64,000 nt of DNA, taken from the NCBI GenBank assembly GCA_006438735.1, contig RCZF01000001.1, positions 62,001 through 126,000 of the forward strand. Direction: 5' to 3'. The position numbers were made by a program, and so were the translations under genes. The notes below the pieces were generated by a model that had not been told where the DNA came from, searched no databases, and saw only the letters and a program-made list of their open reading frames with translations. This DNA comes from Sphingomonas koreensis (GTDB lineage Bacteria; Pseudomonadota; Alphaproteobacteria; Sphingomonadales; Sphingomonadaceae). This document shows, in pieces, positions 45,073-55,176 of the stretch (position 1 is the stretch's first letter; each line of letters begins with the position of its first letter).

Positions 45073-48000
45073 ATGAGCTTCCGCAACATCTCCGCCTGGT
45101 CGATCCGCAATCCGGTGCCGTCGATCGTCCTGTTCATCGCGCTGACGCTGGCGGGCATCGTCAGCTTCATGCGGATGGACGTCGATAATCAGCCCGACAT
45201 CGATTTTCCGATCGTGTGGATCGACATCAGCCAGCCCGGCGCGGCGCCGGCGGAGATGGAAACGCAAGTCACCCAGCGCGTCGAGGCGGCGGTGCGCAGT
45301 TTGCAGGGCATCGATCAGTTGACCTCGACGGTCACCGAGGGCGACTCCCAGACGATCGTGCAATTGCAGATCGGCACGCCGATCGATCGTGCGGTCGAGG
45401 ATGTGCGCAGCGCGATGCAGCAGATTCGCGGCAATCTGCCCGAGGGCATTCTCGAACCGCAGGTCGGCCGCGCCAACACCACCGACAACGATCTCGCCAG
45501 CTATTCGGCGGTCGCCACCGACATGACGCTCGAGGATCTGAGCTGGTATGTCGATAACAATGTCACCAAGTCGCTCCTGTCCGTGCCCGGCATGTCCGCG
45601 GTCAACCGCAACGGCGGGGTAACGCGCGAGATTCGCGTCATCCTCGATCCGATGAAATTGCAGGCGCAGGGGCTCACCGCCGACGCGGTCAATCAGCAGC
45701 TTCGCCTCGTCAACATGAACGCCGCCGGCGGCAAGGCGGAGATCGCCGGATCCGAACAGTCGGTGCGCGTGCTCGGCAACGCCTCGAGCGCTTATGCGCT
45801 GGGCCAATCGCAGATTTCGGTCGGTGGCGGCCGCACCGTGCGGCTGTCCGACATCGCGACGGTTAAGGACCTCTATGCCGAGCCGACCTCGACCTCGGCG
45901 ATCAACGAGCATCCCGTCGTCAGCTTCGATTTCCAGCGCGCCAAGGGCTTTTCCGACGTGTCGGTTTTCCACGGCGCGCAGGAAAAGTTGAAGGAACTCG
46001 AAAAGACCAATCCCAAGGTTCATTTCGAGATACTCAACAACAACGTCAAATATGCCGAGCAACAGTATAAGAGCGCGATCGACGCGATGATCGAGGGCGC
46101 GATCCTCGCCGTGGTCGTCGTGTTCCTGTTCCTGCGCGATTGGCGCGCGACGGTGATCTCGTCGCTGGCGATCCCGCTGTCGGCGATCCCGACCTTCTGG
46201 TTCATGGATCTGATGGGCTTCACGCTCAATCAGATGACGCTGCTCGCGCTCAGCCTTGTCGCCGGCGTGCTGGTCGATGACGCGATCGTCGAGATCGAGA
46301 ACATCGTGCGCCACATGCGGATGGGCAAATCGGCCTATCAGGCGGCGATCGACGCCGCCGACGAGATCGGCCTGGCGGTGCTGGCGACGACCATGTCGAT
46401 CGTCGCGGTGTTCCTGCCGGTCGGCCTGATGCCCGGAATCACCGGGCAGTTTTTCAAGAATTTCGGCCTCACCGTCGTCGCCGCGGTGCTGATGAGCCTT
46501 GCCGTCGCGCGTCTGGTTACGCCGATGATCGCGGCCTATTTCCTTAAGTCGTTCGGCCACGCCAAGCACGGCGAGGGGCGGATGATGGATTGGTATATGT
46601 CCACGCTGCGCTGGACGCTGAAGCACCGCTGGGTGCCGATCGTCGCCGCGGTCGGCGCGATGGTCGCCACGGTCGGCTGTTTCATGATGCTGCCGATGAC
46701 CTTTCAGCCCGATCAGGACGAAGACACCGTCCGCGCCAATATCCTGATGGTGCCGGGCACCACGCTCGAACAAACCCAAGTGGTGGTCGCCAAGGTCGCG
46801 CGCATCCTCGAGGCGCAGAAGCCCGAAGTGACCAAGGTCTATCAGCGCGCGTTCGTCGGCAACGGCAAGGTCGATGCGACGCTGGCCGACGATCGCACAA
46901 TGACGAGCGTCCAGTTTCAGCGCGCACTGGCCCCGAAACTCAACGCCATCGCCGATGCACAGGTATCGTTCAATTCGCAGGGTGGCTGGGGCTCGAGCGG
47001 CCGCGATCTGACGATCGTGCTCGGCGGCGACGATCCCAAGACGCTCAACGACACCGCGGTCAAATTGATCAACCAGATGGGCAAGCTGCCCACCGTCGTC
47101 GCGCCGCGGATCACTGGCGATCTGCAGCGGCCCGAAATCCAGATCAAGCCGCGGATGGATCTCGCCGCCAATCTGGGCGTGACGACCGAGGCGCTTTCGA
47201 GCGCGATCCGCATCGCCACGATCGGCGACATCGAGCAGAACAGCGCGCGCTTCTCGCTGAGCGATCGCCAGATACCGATCATTGTGTCGCTGTCCGAAAA
47301 TGCGCGGGAGAAGCTGTCGAACATTCAGAACCTTCCGGTCGCGACGGCGTCGGGCGGATCGGTGCCGCTCAGCCTGATCGCCGACATCACCTTCGGCGCC
47401 GGGCCGACGCAGATCGACCGGCTCAATCAGGAGCGTCAGTTGACCGTCGGCGCCGATCTCGCGCCGGGGGTCGTCAGCGGCGTGGCGATGAAAGCGATTC
47501 ACGCCTTGCCGATTATGCAGAACCTACCGCTCGGCGTGCATGAGATGCAGGTCGGGCAAGCCAAGTGGCAGGCCGAGATGGTCACCAACTTCATCGTCGC
47601 GGTGATCTCCGGCACGTTCCTGGTGTTCGCCGTGCTGGTGCTGCTGTACCGCCGTTTCCTGGCGCCGTTCGTCAACATGGGCTCGCTGTTGCTTGCGCCG
47701 CTCGGCGGGTTGCTCGCGTTGATGGCATTCCACGATCCGGTGTCGATGCCGGTGTTCATCGGCCTCCTCATGCTGCTGGGGATCGTTGCCAAGAATTCGA
47801 TCCTGCTGATCGATTTCGCGCTCGAAGAGATGAACAAGGGCGTCGAAAAGAGCGTCGCGATCATCGACGCCGGGCATAAGCGCGCGCAGCCGATCGTGAT
47901 GACGACGGTGGCGATGGTCGCCGGCATGGTCCCGACGGCGATCTCGCTTTCGGGCGACTCCTCATGGCGCGCGCCGATGGGCATCACCGTGATCGGTGGC

Positions 48001-48210
48001 CTGACGCTCTCGACGGTTCTGACGCTGTTGATCGTGCCCGCGGCGTTCAGCCTCGCGATCGGCGCCGAGCGCTGGATCGGGCCACGGCTGGGCCGCCGCC
48101 TTCTGAGCTATCAGCCGGGTGACGACGGTATGCCGGTGATCGACCAGCGCCCCGGGCCGCGGCCGATCGGCTATCATGGCGGCGACGAAGAGCCGCAGCC
48201 GGCCGAATGA
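45073..48210 (+). CDS. RND efflux pump permease (HAE1/AcrB-type)
   Basis: A proton-driven exporter of 1045 aa with the usual 12 transmembrane segments and two large periplasmic loops. The proton-relay aspartates are in [14 protein letters not shown] (TM4), within the family motif [21 protein letters not shown]. The N-terminal [23 protein letters not shown] and the late [22 protein letters not shown] are typical. Substrate range is unknown; with only an adaptor alongside it could export drugs, solvents or metabolites. The C terminus is a Pro/Gly-rich tail. Confidence 0.96.
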   Translation: MSFRNISAWSIRNPVPSIVLFIALTLAGIVSFMRMDVDNQPDIDFPIVWIDISQPGAAPAEMETQVTQRVEAAVRSLQGIDQLTSTVTEGDSQTIVQLQIGTPIDRAVEDVRSAMQQIRGNLPEGILEPQVGRANTTDNDLASYSAVATDMTLEDLSWYVDNNVTKSLLSVPGMSAVNRNGGVTREIRVILDPMKLQAQGLTADAVNQQLRLVNMNAAGGKAEIAGSEQSVRVLGNASSAYALGQSQISVGGGRTVRLSDIATVKDLYAEPTSTSAINEHPVVSFDFQRAKGFSDVSVFHGAQEKLKELEKTNPKVHFEILNNNVKYAEQQYKSAIDAMIEGAILAVVVVFLFLRDWRATVISSLAIPLSAIPTFWFMDLMGFTLNQMTLLALSLVAGVLVDDAIVEIENIVRHMRMGKSAYQAAIDAADEIGLAVLATTMSIVAVFLPVGLMPGITGQFFKNFGLTVVAAVLMSLAVARLVTPMIAAYFLKSFGHAKHGEGRMMDWYMSTLRWTLKHRWVPIVAAVGAMVATVGCFMMLPMTFQPDQDEDTVRANILMVPGTTLEQTQVVVAKVARILEAQKPEVTKVYQRAFVGNGKVDATLADDRTMTSVQFQRALAPKLNAIADAQVSFNSQGGWGSSGRDLTIVLGGDDPKTLNDTAVKLINQMGKLPTVVAPRITGDLQRPEIQIKPRMDLAANLGVTTEALSSAIRIATIGDIEQNSARFSLSDRQIPIIVSLSENAREKLSNIQNLPVATASGGSVPLSLIADITFGAGPTQIDRLNQERQLTVGADLAPGVVSGVAMKAIHALPIMQNLPLGVHEMQVGQAKWQAEMVTNFIVAVISGTFLVFAVLVLLYRRFLAPFVNMGSLLLAPLGGLLALMAFHDPVSMPVFIGLLMLLGIVAKNSILLIDFALEEMNKGVEKSVAIIDAGHKRAQPIVMTTVAMVAGMVPTAISLSGDSSWRAPMGITVIGGLTLSTVLTLLIVPAAFSLAIGAERWIGPRLGRRLLSYQPGDDGMPVIDQRPGPRPIGYHGGDEEPQPAE

Positions 48211-48223
48211 CATGACGCGGGTG

Positions 48224-48250
48224 AACAATCCCCGGTTTCGGGGATTGTTT
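48224..48250 (+). terminator. Perfect 10-bp hairpin with short T run
   Basis: AACAATCCCC, loop GGTTTC, GGGGATTGTT with a following T. It lies 14 nt after the RND pump stop and ends 6 nt before the next ATG, so it can act as terminator for the pump or as an attenuator in a read-through message. Confidence 0.7.
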
Positions 48251-48255
48251 CGGCG

Positions 48256-49518
48256 ATGAACCTTTTCACCTTGCCCGTTCGCGCCGTCGAACCGCCGCCG
48301 CCGGGCTTGCGGCAAATGCGTTTGGTGGCGACCGGGCTGCTTGTCGTGATGGCGGTGCTCTATGTCGTCGCCCGCGCGCTCGATGCGCGACATCCGGCGT
48401 TTGGCTATCTGCGCAGCTTCGCCGAAGCGGCGATGGTCGGCGGGCTGGCCGACTGGTTCGCCGTCACCGCGCTGTTCCGCCATCCGCTCGGCCTGCCGAT
48501 TCCGCACACCGCGATCGTGCCTCGCAACAAGGATCGCATCGGCGAAACGCTCGCCGCGTTTCTCCGTGACAATTTCCTGATTCCCCCCGTCGTCGCGCGG
48601 CGGATGCGGCGCGTCGATGTCGCTGCGGCGATCGGCCGATTCATGTCGGCGCCGCCCGAGCAAGGCCGGCTGTGGCGCGGCGCTTCGCGGCTGATCGCCG
48701 ACATGCTCGAATCGCTCGATCAGGAGCGGCTGGGCGGCATGGTCAAGGCGGCGCTCGCGGGGCGGCTGCGCGAGATGGACATCGCACCGATGCTCGGCCA
48801 GGCGCTCCGCGCGGCGATGGCGCAGCAGCGCCACGTGCCGCTGCTCGACGGCGTGATCCGTTGGGCGCATGGCGCGCTGGCGGCGAACGAGCATCTGATC
48901 CGCGAGATGGTCCATGATCGCGCCGGCTCGCTGATGCGCTGGACCGGGCTCGATGAGACGCTGGCCAACAAGATCATCGACGGGCTCGACAAGCTGGCCG
49001 CCGACATGGCCGACAACCCCGCGCATCCGATCCGCGCCAAGGCCGAAGAGGCGCTCGAGCTGCTCGCCTATGATCTGCAGCACGATCTGCGGATGCGTGC
49101 GCGGGTGATGACGATGAAGGCCGCAATCCTCGACAATCCGGCGATCGAGCATTGGTGGGTCGGCATCTGGGAACAGGCCCGCGCCGGGTTGCTCAAGATG
49201 GTCCGCCGCCCCGATGCCGCGATGGCCGGCCAGTTCGGCGATGCGCTGCGCCAGCTCGGCGAGACGCTGCAGAGCGATCCGCGGCTGCGCGCGACGATCA
49301 ATCGCTTCGTGCGCCGCGCCGCCGTCGGCATGGCGGCGGATTACGGCGACGGCATCGTCCGGCTGGTTTCGGAAACGGTGCGCGGCTGGGATGCGCGGAC
49401 CGTCACCCGTCGGCTGGAGAATGCCGTCGGCCGCGATCTGCAATATATCCGCGTCAACGGCACGATCGTCGGTGGCCTCGTCGGCCTCGTGATCCACGCC
49501 GTGGACGTGCTCGCCTGA
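48256..49518 (+). CDS. DUF445-family membrane protein
   Basis: A 420-aa protein of the DUF445 family (YjiN-like). An N-terminal hydrophobic segment (about 22-43), the signature FAEAAMVGGLADWFAVTALFRHPLGLPIPHTAIVP, and a C-terminal segment (TIVGGLVGLVIHAVDVL) frame a long helical middle. Function is unknown. The ATG is 6 nt after a perfect hairpin and has no clear Shine-Dalgarno sequence of its own. It is convergent with the HAD phosphatase gene. Confidence 0.9.
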   Translation: MNLFTLPVRAVEPPPPGLRQMRLVATGLLVVMAVLYVVARALDARHPAFGYLRSFAEAAMVGGLADWFAVTALFRHPLGLPIPHTAIVPRNKDRIGETLAAFLRDNFLIPPVVARRMRRVDVAAAIGRFMSAPPEQGRLWRGASRLIADMLESLDQERLGGMVKAALAGRLREMDIAPMLGQALRAAMAQQRHVPLLDGVIRWAHGALAANEHLIREMVHDRAGSLMRWTGLDETLANKIIDGLDKLAADMADNPAHPIRAKAEEALELLAYDLQHDLRMRARVMTMKAAILDNPAIEHWWVGIWEQARAGLLKMVRRPDAAMAGQFGDALRQLGETLQSDPRLRATINRFVRRAAVGMAADYGDGIVRLVSETVRGWDARTVTRRLENAVGRDLQYIRVNGTIVGGLVGLVIHAVDVLA

Positions 49519-49532
49519 CCCGGGGGCGGCGC

Positions 49533-50207
49533 TTAGCGCTCCCAATCGATAATCGGCCAGCCGCGCGTTTTCGCTAGCATCCGCAGCGGCCCGTGCGCGT
49601 TGACCGCGAACGCCTCGTCGGCCCAATCGAGCACCGGCGCGTCGGAGACATGATCCGAATAGAAGCGGATGTGGGCATCGCCGCGGTCGATCCGGTGATC
49701 GGCCATCCACGCCTCGATCGCGCGGAGCTTCGCCGGGCCATACACATTGTCGCCGGCCATTTTGGCGCTAAGCCAGCCGCGATCGTCGATCGTCGATTCG
49801 GTCGCGATCACATCGTCGAAGCCGAGCCGCTCGGCGATTTCGCCGGCGTAGAAGCGATAGGAGGCGGTCGCCATCACCAGCCGGTAGCCGGCGGCGCGAT
49901 CGGCCGCGATCCGCGCGCGCGCGCCGGCGAAGATGCCGGTGGCGACGATACGCTCGGCGAACCCCTTCGCCGCCAGGTCGACCGCTTCCGGGGCCAAGCT
50001 GCCGCCGAGCAGCAGGCGCTGCATCGTCTGCTTCAATCGTGCGCGGTCGATCAGCTTGGCGGTATAGCCCAGCGCGGCGAAAGCGACCGCCGGCAGCAGC
50101 AGCAGTCGCCAAGGCGCATGGCGGCGCGCGGAGCCGAGCAGAAACGGCGTCCAGGTCGGCGCATGCGTCAGCGTGCGGTCCATGTCGTAAATCGCGAGAC
50201 GAGTCAT
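49533..50207 (-). CDS. HAD-IB family phosphatase
   Basis: A 224-aa hydrolase of the phosphoserine-phosphatase-like HAD subclass. Motif I is YDMDRTLT (nucleophile Asp8, acid Asp10), motif II is MATASYRFY, motif III has the Lys in NVYGPAKLRAIE, and motif IV is FYSDHVSDAPVLDWADEAFAVN. A hydrophobic stretch at about 32-50 suggests membrane association. The substrate is unknown; related enzymes act on phospholipid or phosphoserine-type substrates, and it is divergent from a lipid-transport operon. Confidence 0.9.
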   Translation of the reverse strand: MTRLAIYDMDRTLTHAPTWTPFLLGSARRHAPWRLLLLPAVAFAALGYTAKLIDRARLKQTMQRLLLGGSLAPEAVDLAAKGFAERIVATGIFAGARARIAADRAAGYRLVMATASYRFYAGEIAERLGFDDVIATESTIDDRGWLSAKMAGDNVYGPAKLRAIEAWMADHRIDRGDAHIRFYSDHVSDAPVLDWADEAFAVNAHGPLRMLAKTRGWPIIDWER

Positions 50208-50269
50208 TTGCTCGCCTTAGAACGCTATCGTCTTGCCGATCCAGAAACTTTGCACCAAGGATGGCGACG

Positions 50270-51373
50270 ATGAGCGCGATGGCCGATTTCAGTGAGCGGG
50301 AGGGGGGTGGCGCACTGCGTTTCACCGGCAACCTGACGCTTGCGCAGCTCGGCAATCTTCCCGAGCGGCTGCGCGATTATGGCGGCGCGGTGGAGGCGCT
50401 CGATCTTGGTGAGATCGAGCGAATCGATACCGTCGGCGCCTGGGTGTTGCACCGCTTCGCCAAGGAGCATGATGCGCGAATCGAGGGGCTGAGCGAGGAT
50501 AGCAAGAATCTCCTCGCCCAGGTCGGCGACGCCGATCAGCAAGTCGCGATGCGGCCCGATTACGGCAGCGCCTTTGAACGCGTGCTCGGCGAGATCGGTG
50601 ACGCCGTGACGGAATCCGGCCGAACGCTCTACGGATTGCTCGGCTTTCTCGGCGCGACGGTGATCGCGTTCGGCACCGTCATTCGCCATCCCTCGCGGTT
50701 CCGGTTCAACGCCACGGTGCACCGCTTCGAGGTCGTCGGCGTCTCGTCGCTCTGGATCATCGGGCTGATGAGCTTCCTGATAGGCATCGTCATCGCGCAG
50801 CAGGGCGCCGTGCAGCTGCGCCAGTTCGGTGCTGAGGCCTTCACCATCAATCTCGTCGGGCGCATCACCCTGCGCGAACTCGGCGTGCTGATGACCGCGA
50901 TCATGGTCGCCGGCCGCTCGGGATCGGCGTTCGCGGCGCAGCTCGGGACGATGAAGCTGACCGAGGAAATCGATGCGATGCGCACGATCGGCGTGTCGCC
51001 GATGGAGGCGCTGGTGGTGCCGCGCACGCTGGCGGCCGTGGTGTTGATGCCGCTGCTCGGCTTCTACGCTTCGATCATCGCGATCTTCGGCGGCTGCTTG
51101 CTGTGCTGGGTGTCGCTGGGCATCCCGCCGGTGACGTTTATCCAGCGCATCCGCGAGGTCGTGCCGATCACCGATCTTTATGTCGGGCTGGTCAAAGCGC
51201 CGGTGTTCGGCGCGATCATCGGTATTGCCGGCTGCTTCCAGGGCATGCTGGTGGAAGGCGACGCCGAACAGGTCGGCACGCGCACCACTGCGGCGGTGGT
51301 GCAGGCGATCTTCCTGGTGATCGTGCTCGATGCGTTCTTTGCTGTGTTCTTCACCTGGGTCGGCTGGATCTGA
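50270..51373 (+). CDS. mlaE: MlaE-type lipid ABC transporter permease with STAS domain
   Basis: The inner-membrane subunit of an Mla-type phospholipid transporter, 367 aa. An N-terminal STAS-like domain (about 1-100) is fused to the permease (about 110-365), which has five to six transmembrane segments and the family motif FGAEAFTINLVGRITLRELGVLMTAIMVAGRSGSAFAAQLG. In E. coli the STAS protein (MlaB) is separate, so this is the fused form. The start at 50270 is chosen because AAGGA lies 8 nt upstream; ATGs at 50261 and 50279 are alternatives. Confidence 0.93.
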   Translation: MSAMADFSEREGGGALRFTGNLTLAQLGNLPERLRDYGGAVEALDLGEIERIDTVGAWVLHRFAKEHDARIEGLSEDSKNLLAQVGDADQQVAMRPDYGSAFERVLGEIGDAVTESGRTLYGLLGFLGATVIAFGTVIRHPSRFRFNATVHRFEVVGVSSLWIIGLMSFLIGIVIAQQGAVQLRQFGAEAFTINLVGRITLRELGVLMTAIMVAGRSGSAFAAQLGTMKLTEEIDAMRTIGVSPMEALVVPRTLAAVVLMPLLGFYASIIAIFGGCLLCWVSLGIPPVTFIQRIREVVPITDLYVGLVKAPVFGAIIGIAGCFQGMLVEGDAEQVGTRTTAAVVQAIFLVIVLDAFFAVFFTWVGWI

Positions 51374-52191
51374 TGGCCGGGCAAGACGAGGAGCCGATCA
51401 TCTGCGTGCGCGGGCTGAAGACCAGCTTCGGCGATCAGGTGGTGCACGAAAATCTCGATCTCGACGTGCGTCGCGGCGAAATTCTCGGCGTGGTCGGCGG
51501 CTCGGGCACCGGCAAATCGGTGCTGATGCGCGCGATCGTCGGCTTGCAGACGCCGGACGCCGGTGAGATCACCGTGTTCGGCGAGCCGACGATCGGCCGC
51601 GAGGAAACCGAGGCGATCGAAATTCGCAAGCGCTGGGGCGTGCTGTTCCAGGGCGGCGCGTTGTTCTCGACGCTGACGGTGGCGGAGAATGTGCAGGTGC
51701 CGCTGCGCGAATTCTATCCCGAGCTCGATCAGGGTCTGCTCGACGAGGTCGCGTCCTACAAGGTGGTGATGAGCGGCTTGCCGGCCGACGCAGGCCCTAA
51801 ATTCCCGTCGGAACTTTCGGGCGGCATGAAGAAGCGCGCCGGGCTCGCCCGCGCGCTCGCGCTCGATCCCGAATTGCTGTTCCTCGACGAGCCGACCGCG
51901 GGGCTCGATCCGATCGGCGCCGCCGCGTTCGACGAATTGATCGAATCGCTGCAGCATACCCTGGGATTGACGGTGTTTCTCATCACCCACGATCTCGATA
52001 CGCTATATGCGATCTGTGATCGTGTCGCGGTGCTGGCCGACAAGAAGGTGATCGGCGTCGGCACGATCGACGAATTGCTGGCGATGGATCATCCGTGGAT
52101 CCAGGAATATTTCAACGGCCCACGCGGCCGCGCCGCCACCGCCACGTTGGAGCGGCAGCGGGCACGTGAGAGGGCAGGGGCGAAAGACTGA
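51373..52191 (+). CDS. mlaF: Mla-type ABC transporter ATP-binding protein
   Basis: The ATPase of the lipid transporter, 272 aa. It has Walker A (GGSGTGKSV), the Q loop (LFQGGALFSTLTVAENV), the ABC signature in the MlaF form LSGGMKKRAGLARAL, Walker B (LLFLDEPTAGLDP), and the H-loop His in LITHDLDTL. Its ATG overlaps the permease stop by one base (TGATG). Direction of lipid movement (to or from the outer membrane) is not settled in general. Confidence 0.95.
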   Translation: MAGQDEEPIICVRGLKTSFGDQVVHENLDLDVRRGEILGVVGGSGTGKSVLMRAIVGLQTPDAGEITVFGEPTIGREETEAIEIRKRWGVLFQGGALFSTLTVAENVQVPLREFYPELDQGLLDEVASYKVVMSGLPADAGPKFPSELSGGMKKRAGLARALALDPELLFLDEPTAGLDPIGAAAFDELIESLQHTLGLTVFLITHDLDTLYAICDRVAVLADKKVIGVGTIDELLAMDHPWIQEYFNGPRGRAATATLERQRARERAGAKD

Positions 52192-53156
52192 TGGAAACGC
52201 GATCGAATCATGTTCTGGTCGGCGCCGTGGTGCTGATCCTCCTGCTCGTGCTGGCACTGTTCACGGTGTGGCTGGCGCGGCTCGGCACCGCGCAGGAGAA
52301 GGAGTATGACATCTTCTTCAAACAGTCGGTCGATGGCCTCGCCAAGGGTTCGGCGGTGTCCTATTCGGGCGTGCCGTCGGGCCAAGTGAAGCTGATTCAG
52401 CTGTGGAAGCCCGATCCCCAATATGTCCGCGTTCGCGTCACCCTCGATCCCGATACGCCGGTGCTCGAAGGCACCACCGCGACGATCCAGGGCAGCTTCA
52501 CCGGCACCAGCACGATCCAGCTCGACGGCGCCGCCAAGGGATCGCCGCCGATCGGCTGCCCCGAGGTCAATCCCGAGCATCTCTGCCCGTATGGCGTGCC
52601 GGTGATCCCGACCAAGCAGGGCGGCCTTGGCGCGTTGCTCAACTCGGCGCCGCAATTGCTCGAGCGCATCTCGACGCTGACCGAGCGGCTGACCGATTTG
52701 CTGTCCGACAAGAACCAGGCGTCGATCGCCGGCATTCTGGCCAACACCAACCGCTTGTCCGATGCGCTGGCTGATCGCGGGCCGGAAATCGCCGCTACGC
52801 TGGCGCAGACCCGCGTTGCCATCAAACAGGCCGGCGATGCCGCCGAGCAGATCGGCAATCTTGCACAGACCACCAACGGCGTGCTCAGCGACGACGTGAA
52901 GCCGGCGATGGCCAATCTCAACGAAGCGATCAAATCGGCCAAGGCCAGCGCCGATACGCTCAACGGCACGATCGGCGATGCGCGGCCCGGCCTCCAGGCG
53001 TTCTCGAAGCAGACGGTGCCGGAAATCAACGAGCTCGTCCGCAACCTGCGCGAAATGACCGAATCGCTGTCGTCGGTCGCCCAGAAGGTCGATCAGGGCG
53101 GCGCCGGCGCGATCCTCGGCCCGCAGAAGCTTCCCGACTATAAGGCCAAGAAATGA
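52191..53156 (+). CDS. mlaD: MlaD-type MCE-domain protein
   Basis: A 321-aa lipid-binding subunit anchored by an N-terminal transmembrane segment (about 8-28). One MCE domain follows (about 40-115: YDIFFKQSVDGLAKGSAVSYSGVPSGQVKLIQL), then a long helical stretch with heptad-like repeats (about 150-310) that may form a periplasmic tunnel, longer than in E. coli MlaD. It overlaps mlaF by one base. Confidence 0.94.
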   Translation: METRSNHVLVGAVVLILLLVLALFTVWLARLGTAQEKEYDIFFKQSVDGLAKGSAVSYSGVPSGQVKLIQLWKPDPQYVRVRVTLDPDTPVLEGTTATIQGSFTGTSTIQLDGAAKGSPPIGCPEVNPEHLCPYGVPVIPTKQGGLGALLNSAPQLLERISTLTERLTDLLSDKNQASIAGILANTNRLSDALADRGPEIAATLAQTRVAIKQAGDAAEQIGNLAQTTNGVLSDDVKPAMANLNEAIKSAKASADTLNGTIGDARPGLQAFSKQTVPEINELVRNLREMTESLSSVAQKVDQGGAGAILGPQKLPDYKAKK

Positions 53157-53167
53157 GGCGCGGTCCC

Positions 53168-53761
53168 ATGAAGAAATCGCTCGTCCTGCTCGCTTTGCTG
53201 CCGCTGTCGGCAACGCTGTCCGGCTGCCTGAGCTTCGGCGCCAAGCCGCCGGCATCGCTGCTGACGCTGACTGCGACCGCGCCCGCGCCGATCGGCCAGA
53301 GCGAAACCGCGACGCCCGATCACACGCTGACGGTCAACGTCCCCGCTGTGCCGCAGGAACTGGCGGTGCAGCGCGTGCCGGTGCAGGCCAGCGACACGTC
53401 GGTGGCCTATGTGAAGGACGCCTTGTGGGTCGAGCCGCCGGCGCGGCTATTCGCGCGGCTGGTGTCCGATACGATCACCGCCAAGACCGATTGGGTGGTG
53501 CTCGGCAACCAGCAGGCGCGCGTCGATCCCGGCACGCAATTGTCGGGCGAATTGCGCAATTTCGGCGTCGATGCCGGCACCAGCGAAGCGGTCGTCACTT
53601 ATGACGCGGCGTTGCTCCGCGTCGGCCAGACCAACGTCGAGAAGCGCCGCTTCGAGGCACGCGTGCCGATCGCCGCGGTCGAGGCCGGCGCGGTTGGCGT
53701 GGCGATCAATCAGGCAGCCAATCAGGTCGCCGGGGAAATCGCCGATTGGGTCGGCAAATAA
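53168..53761 (+). CDS. ABC-type transport auxiliary lipoprotein
   Basis: A 197-aa lipoprotein of the ABC-transport-auxiliary family (PqiC-like), found with MCE systems and thought to sit at the outer membrane end. The signal peptide ends in a lipobox (TLSG-Cys20). The body has the typical YVKDALWVEPPARLFARLVSDTI segment. The start at 53168 is preferred because GAGG is 9 nt upstream; an ATG at 53153 overlapping the mlaD stop would add five residues before the signal peptide. Confidence 0.9.
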   Translation: MKKSLVLLALLPLSATLSGCLSFGAKPPASLLTLTATAPAPIGQSETATPDHTLTVNVPAVPQELAVQRVPVQASDTSVAYVKDALWVEPPARLFARLVSDTITAKTDWVVLGNQQARVDPGTQLSGELRNFGVDAGTSEAVVTYDAALLRVGQTNVEKRRFEARVPIAAVEAGAVGVAINQAANQVAGEIADWVGK

Positions 53762-53764
53762 GCC

Positions 53765-54616
53765 TTATTGCGGGGTGCGGCGCGTCGCCAGCGGCACGTC
53801 GCAAACGTCGGCGCCGCCAAGCCCGATCGTCGGCGGCTTGGGATTTTCCCTGAGCGCGATCATCGCGGCGAAGCGCGGATTGTCCGCCGCGCGATACTGA
53901 TAATGCGGCCGCTCGGCAGCGGGAATCTCGCTCGCCAGCCGCACCGAGACGATCGGCGTCCGCTCGCCTTCGGTCGCATACATGCCCATCTCAGCCTGGC
54001 TGCGCGGCATCGCCGAGAGATAGTCCATCCCCTCGATCACGCGCCCGACGATCGTATAGTTTCGATCGAGCCGCCGCGCCGATTGCCCGATCGGCGTGAA
54101 CAACTCCGCGCCGCTGCCAGTATCGGGCAGCGTATCGCGCGCGACCCCGACGGTGCCGTAACAATGCGCCAGCCACGCTGCCGAGCCGTCGGTCGCCACC
54201 GGCCAGCCATCGGCGGTGATGCCCGATGCGGTCGAATAAGCGTCGCTGCGGCTCATCCGCGCCGCCGGCTGGAAGCTGGCGATGTCGAATTCGCGCGCGG
54301 CGGGGGAGGGCGAAACGCCGGCGGGCAGCGGCTTCTTCTCGGTGGCGTCGCCCCACTGCGTCACCCAGTTTTCCTGCACGCGGTACACGCTGGTCCCGTC
54401 CCACCAATGCGCCGCCGCGAGCTTGTCGACATTGCCGACATGCTGCGGCGCGTAATCGGGCGCCAGCCGGATGATAACGGTGCGGTTGCCGGCGAGCGTC
54501 ATCACCAGCAATTGATCGTCGGGGATGGCGCGCCAATCGGCGGCGATCGGATCGGCCGGGCTGGGCACGGCGGCGGCTTGTGCGGCGGCGACAAGGGCGA
54601 GGAGCGAGATCAGCAT
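53765..54616 (-). CDS. Cyclophilin-type peptidylprolyl isomerase, exported
   Basis: A 283-aa protein with a signal peptide (MLISLLALVAAAQAAA) and a cyclophilin-like domain (about 38-215): VIIRLAPDYAPQHVGNVDKLAAAHWWDGTSVYRV corresponds to the N-terminal strand and loop, and YTIVGRVIEGMDYLSAMPR to the C-terminal one. Large loop insertions distinguish it from compact PpiA, and several catalytic-site residues are hard to place, so isomerase activity is not assured. It is convergent with the lipid-transport operon, 3 nt after its last stop. Confidence 0.82.
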   Translation of the reverse strand: MLISLLALVAAAQAAAVPSPADPIAADWRAIPDDQLLVMTLAGNRTVIIRLAPDYAPQHVGNVDKLAAAHWWDGTSVYRVQENWVTQWGDATEKKPLPAGVSPSPAAREFDIASFQPAARMSRSDAYSTASGITADGWPVATDGSAAWLAHCYGTVGVARDTLPDTGSGAELFTPIGQSARRLDRNYTIVGRVIEGMDYLSAMPRSQAEMGMYATEGERTPIVSVRLASEIPAAERPHYQYRAADNPRFAAMIALRENPKPPTIGLGGADVCDVPLATRRTPQ

Positions 54617-54660
54617 GGCAGCAGTTTGGCAGGCGTTTGCCCGCCGCGCAATCGTCGCGC

Positions 54661-54689
54661 TTGCCGTAACCGCGCGCAACCGCTAGTCG
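54661..54689 (+). promoter_or_regulatory. Candidate promoter of tRNA-Ser
   Basis: TTGCCG at 54661-54666, a 17-base spacer and TAGTCG at 54684-54689, 20 nt before the mature 5' end. Confidence 0.5.
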
Positions 54690-54708
54690 GCGCGCTTCCA
54701 GCGATAGC

Positions 54709-54799
54709 GGAGCGGTGGCCGAGTGGTCGAAGGCGCTCGCCTGGAAAGTGAGTATACGTCAAAAGCGTATCGTGGGTTCGAATCCCACCCGCTCCGCCA
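54709..54799 (+). tRNA. tRNA-Ser (anticodon GGA), CCA encoded
   Basis: Acceptor GGAGCGG (54709-54715) pairs with CCGCTCC (54789-54795); discriminator G, then CCA at 54797-54799. The anticodon region CCTGGAAAG gives GGA, reading UCC/UCU. A long variable arm (ACGTCAAAAGCGT) marks it as a serine class II tRNA, and the T arm has GGTTCGAATCC. The 3' end shows no duplicated attachment site in this window. Confidence 0.97.
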
Positions 54800-54957
54800 G
54801 CACCGCTCAAGGCGCCCACACACGCGCCAGCGGGCGTCGGTTTCGCCCCAGTTGCGGACATTTTGCTATTCCAGCTATAAGCATTGATGTTATCATCGGT
54901 TCGGTTGATTTGCGCCTCGCTGTGTGGCGGATACAATCCGCAATTGGGGGCAACCGC

Positions 54958-55176
54958 ATGCTCGCGTTTCTGAAGTCAATGACCGGGCGGGAGGTGGTTT
55001 CCTTCTGCTGTCTTCTGACTATGGCGATGTACGCCTACATGGTTAACGTGACACCTGCCAATGCGGGCATATCTTCGTCTCTCGCTTCTTGCGCAATGGC
55101 CATCCTGACAGCGGGAGCTGTCGTGAAAGTCGCGAGGGCGCTACCGAGTTTCGGGCGAGAGTCGGACCGCAGCTAA
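54958..55176 (+). CDS. Small hypothetical membrane protein
   Basis: A 72-aa product starting MLAFLKSMTGREVVSF. Two hydrophobic segments are visible: about 14-28 (VSFCCLLTMAMYAYM) and about 39-60 (SSSLASCAMAILTAGAVV). No family is recognised. The surrounding 0.5 kb after tRNA-Ser is AT-richer and has different codon use from the neighbours, hinting at later acquisition. The start is the only reasonable ATG; the ribosome site (GGGGGCAACCGC) is weak. Confidence 0.5.
   Translation: MLAFLKSMTGREVVSFCCLLTMAMYAYMVNVTPANAGISSSLASCAMAILTAGAVVKVARALPSFGRESDRS

Noticed and set aside
45034-47502. An 822-codon open frame on the minus strand opposite the RND pump
   Set aside because: It is the complement of a clear RND gene; its Arg/His/Asp/Gly-rich product has no domain. 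Long antisense frames are expected in high-GC DNA.
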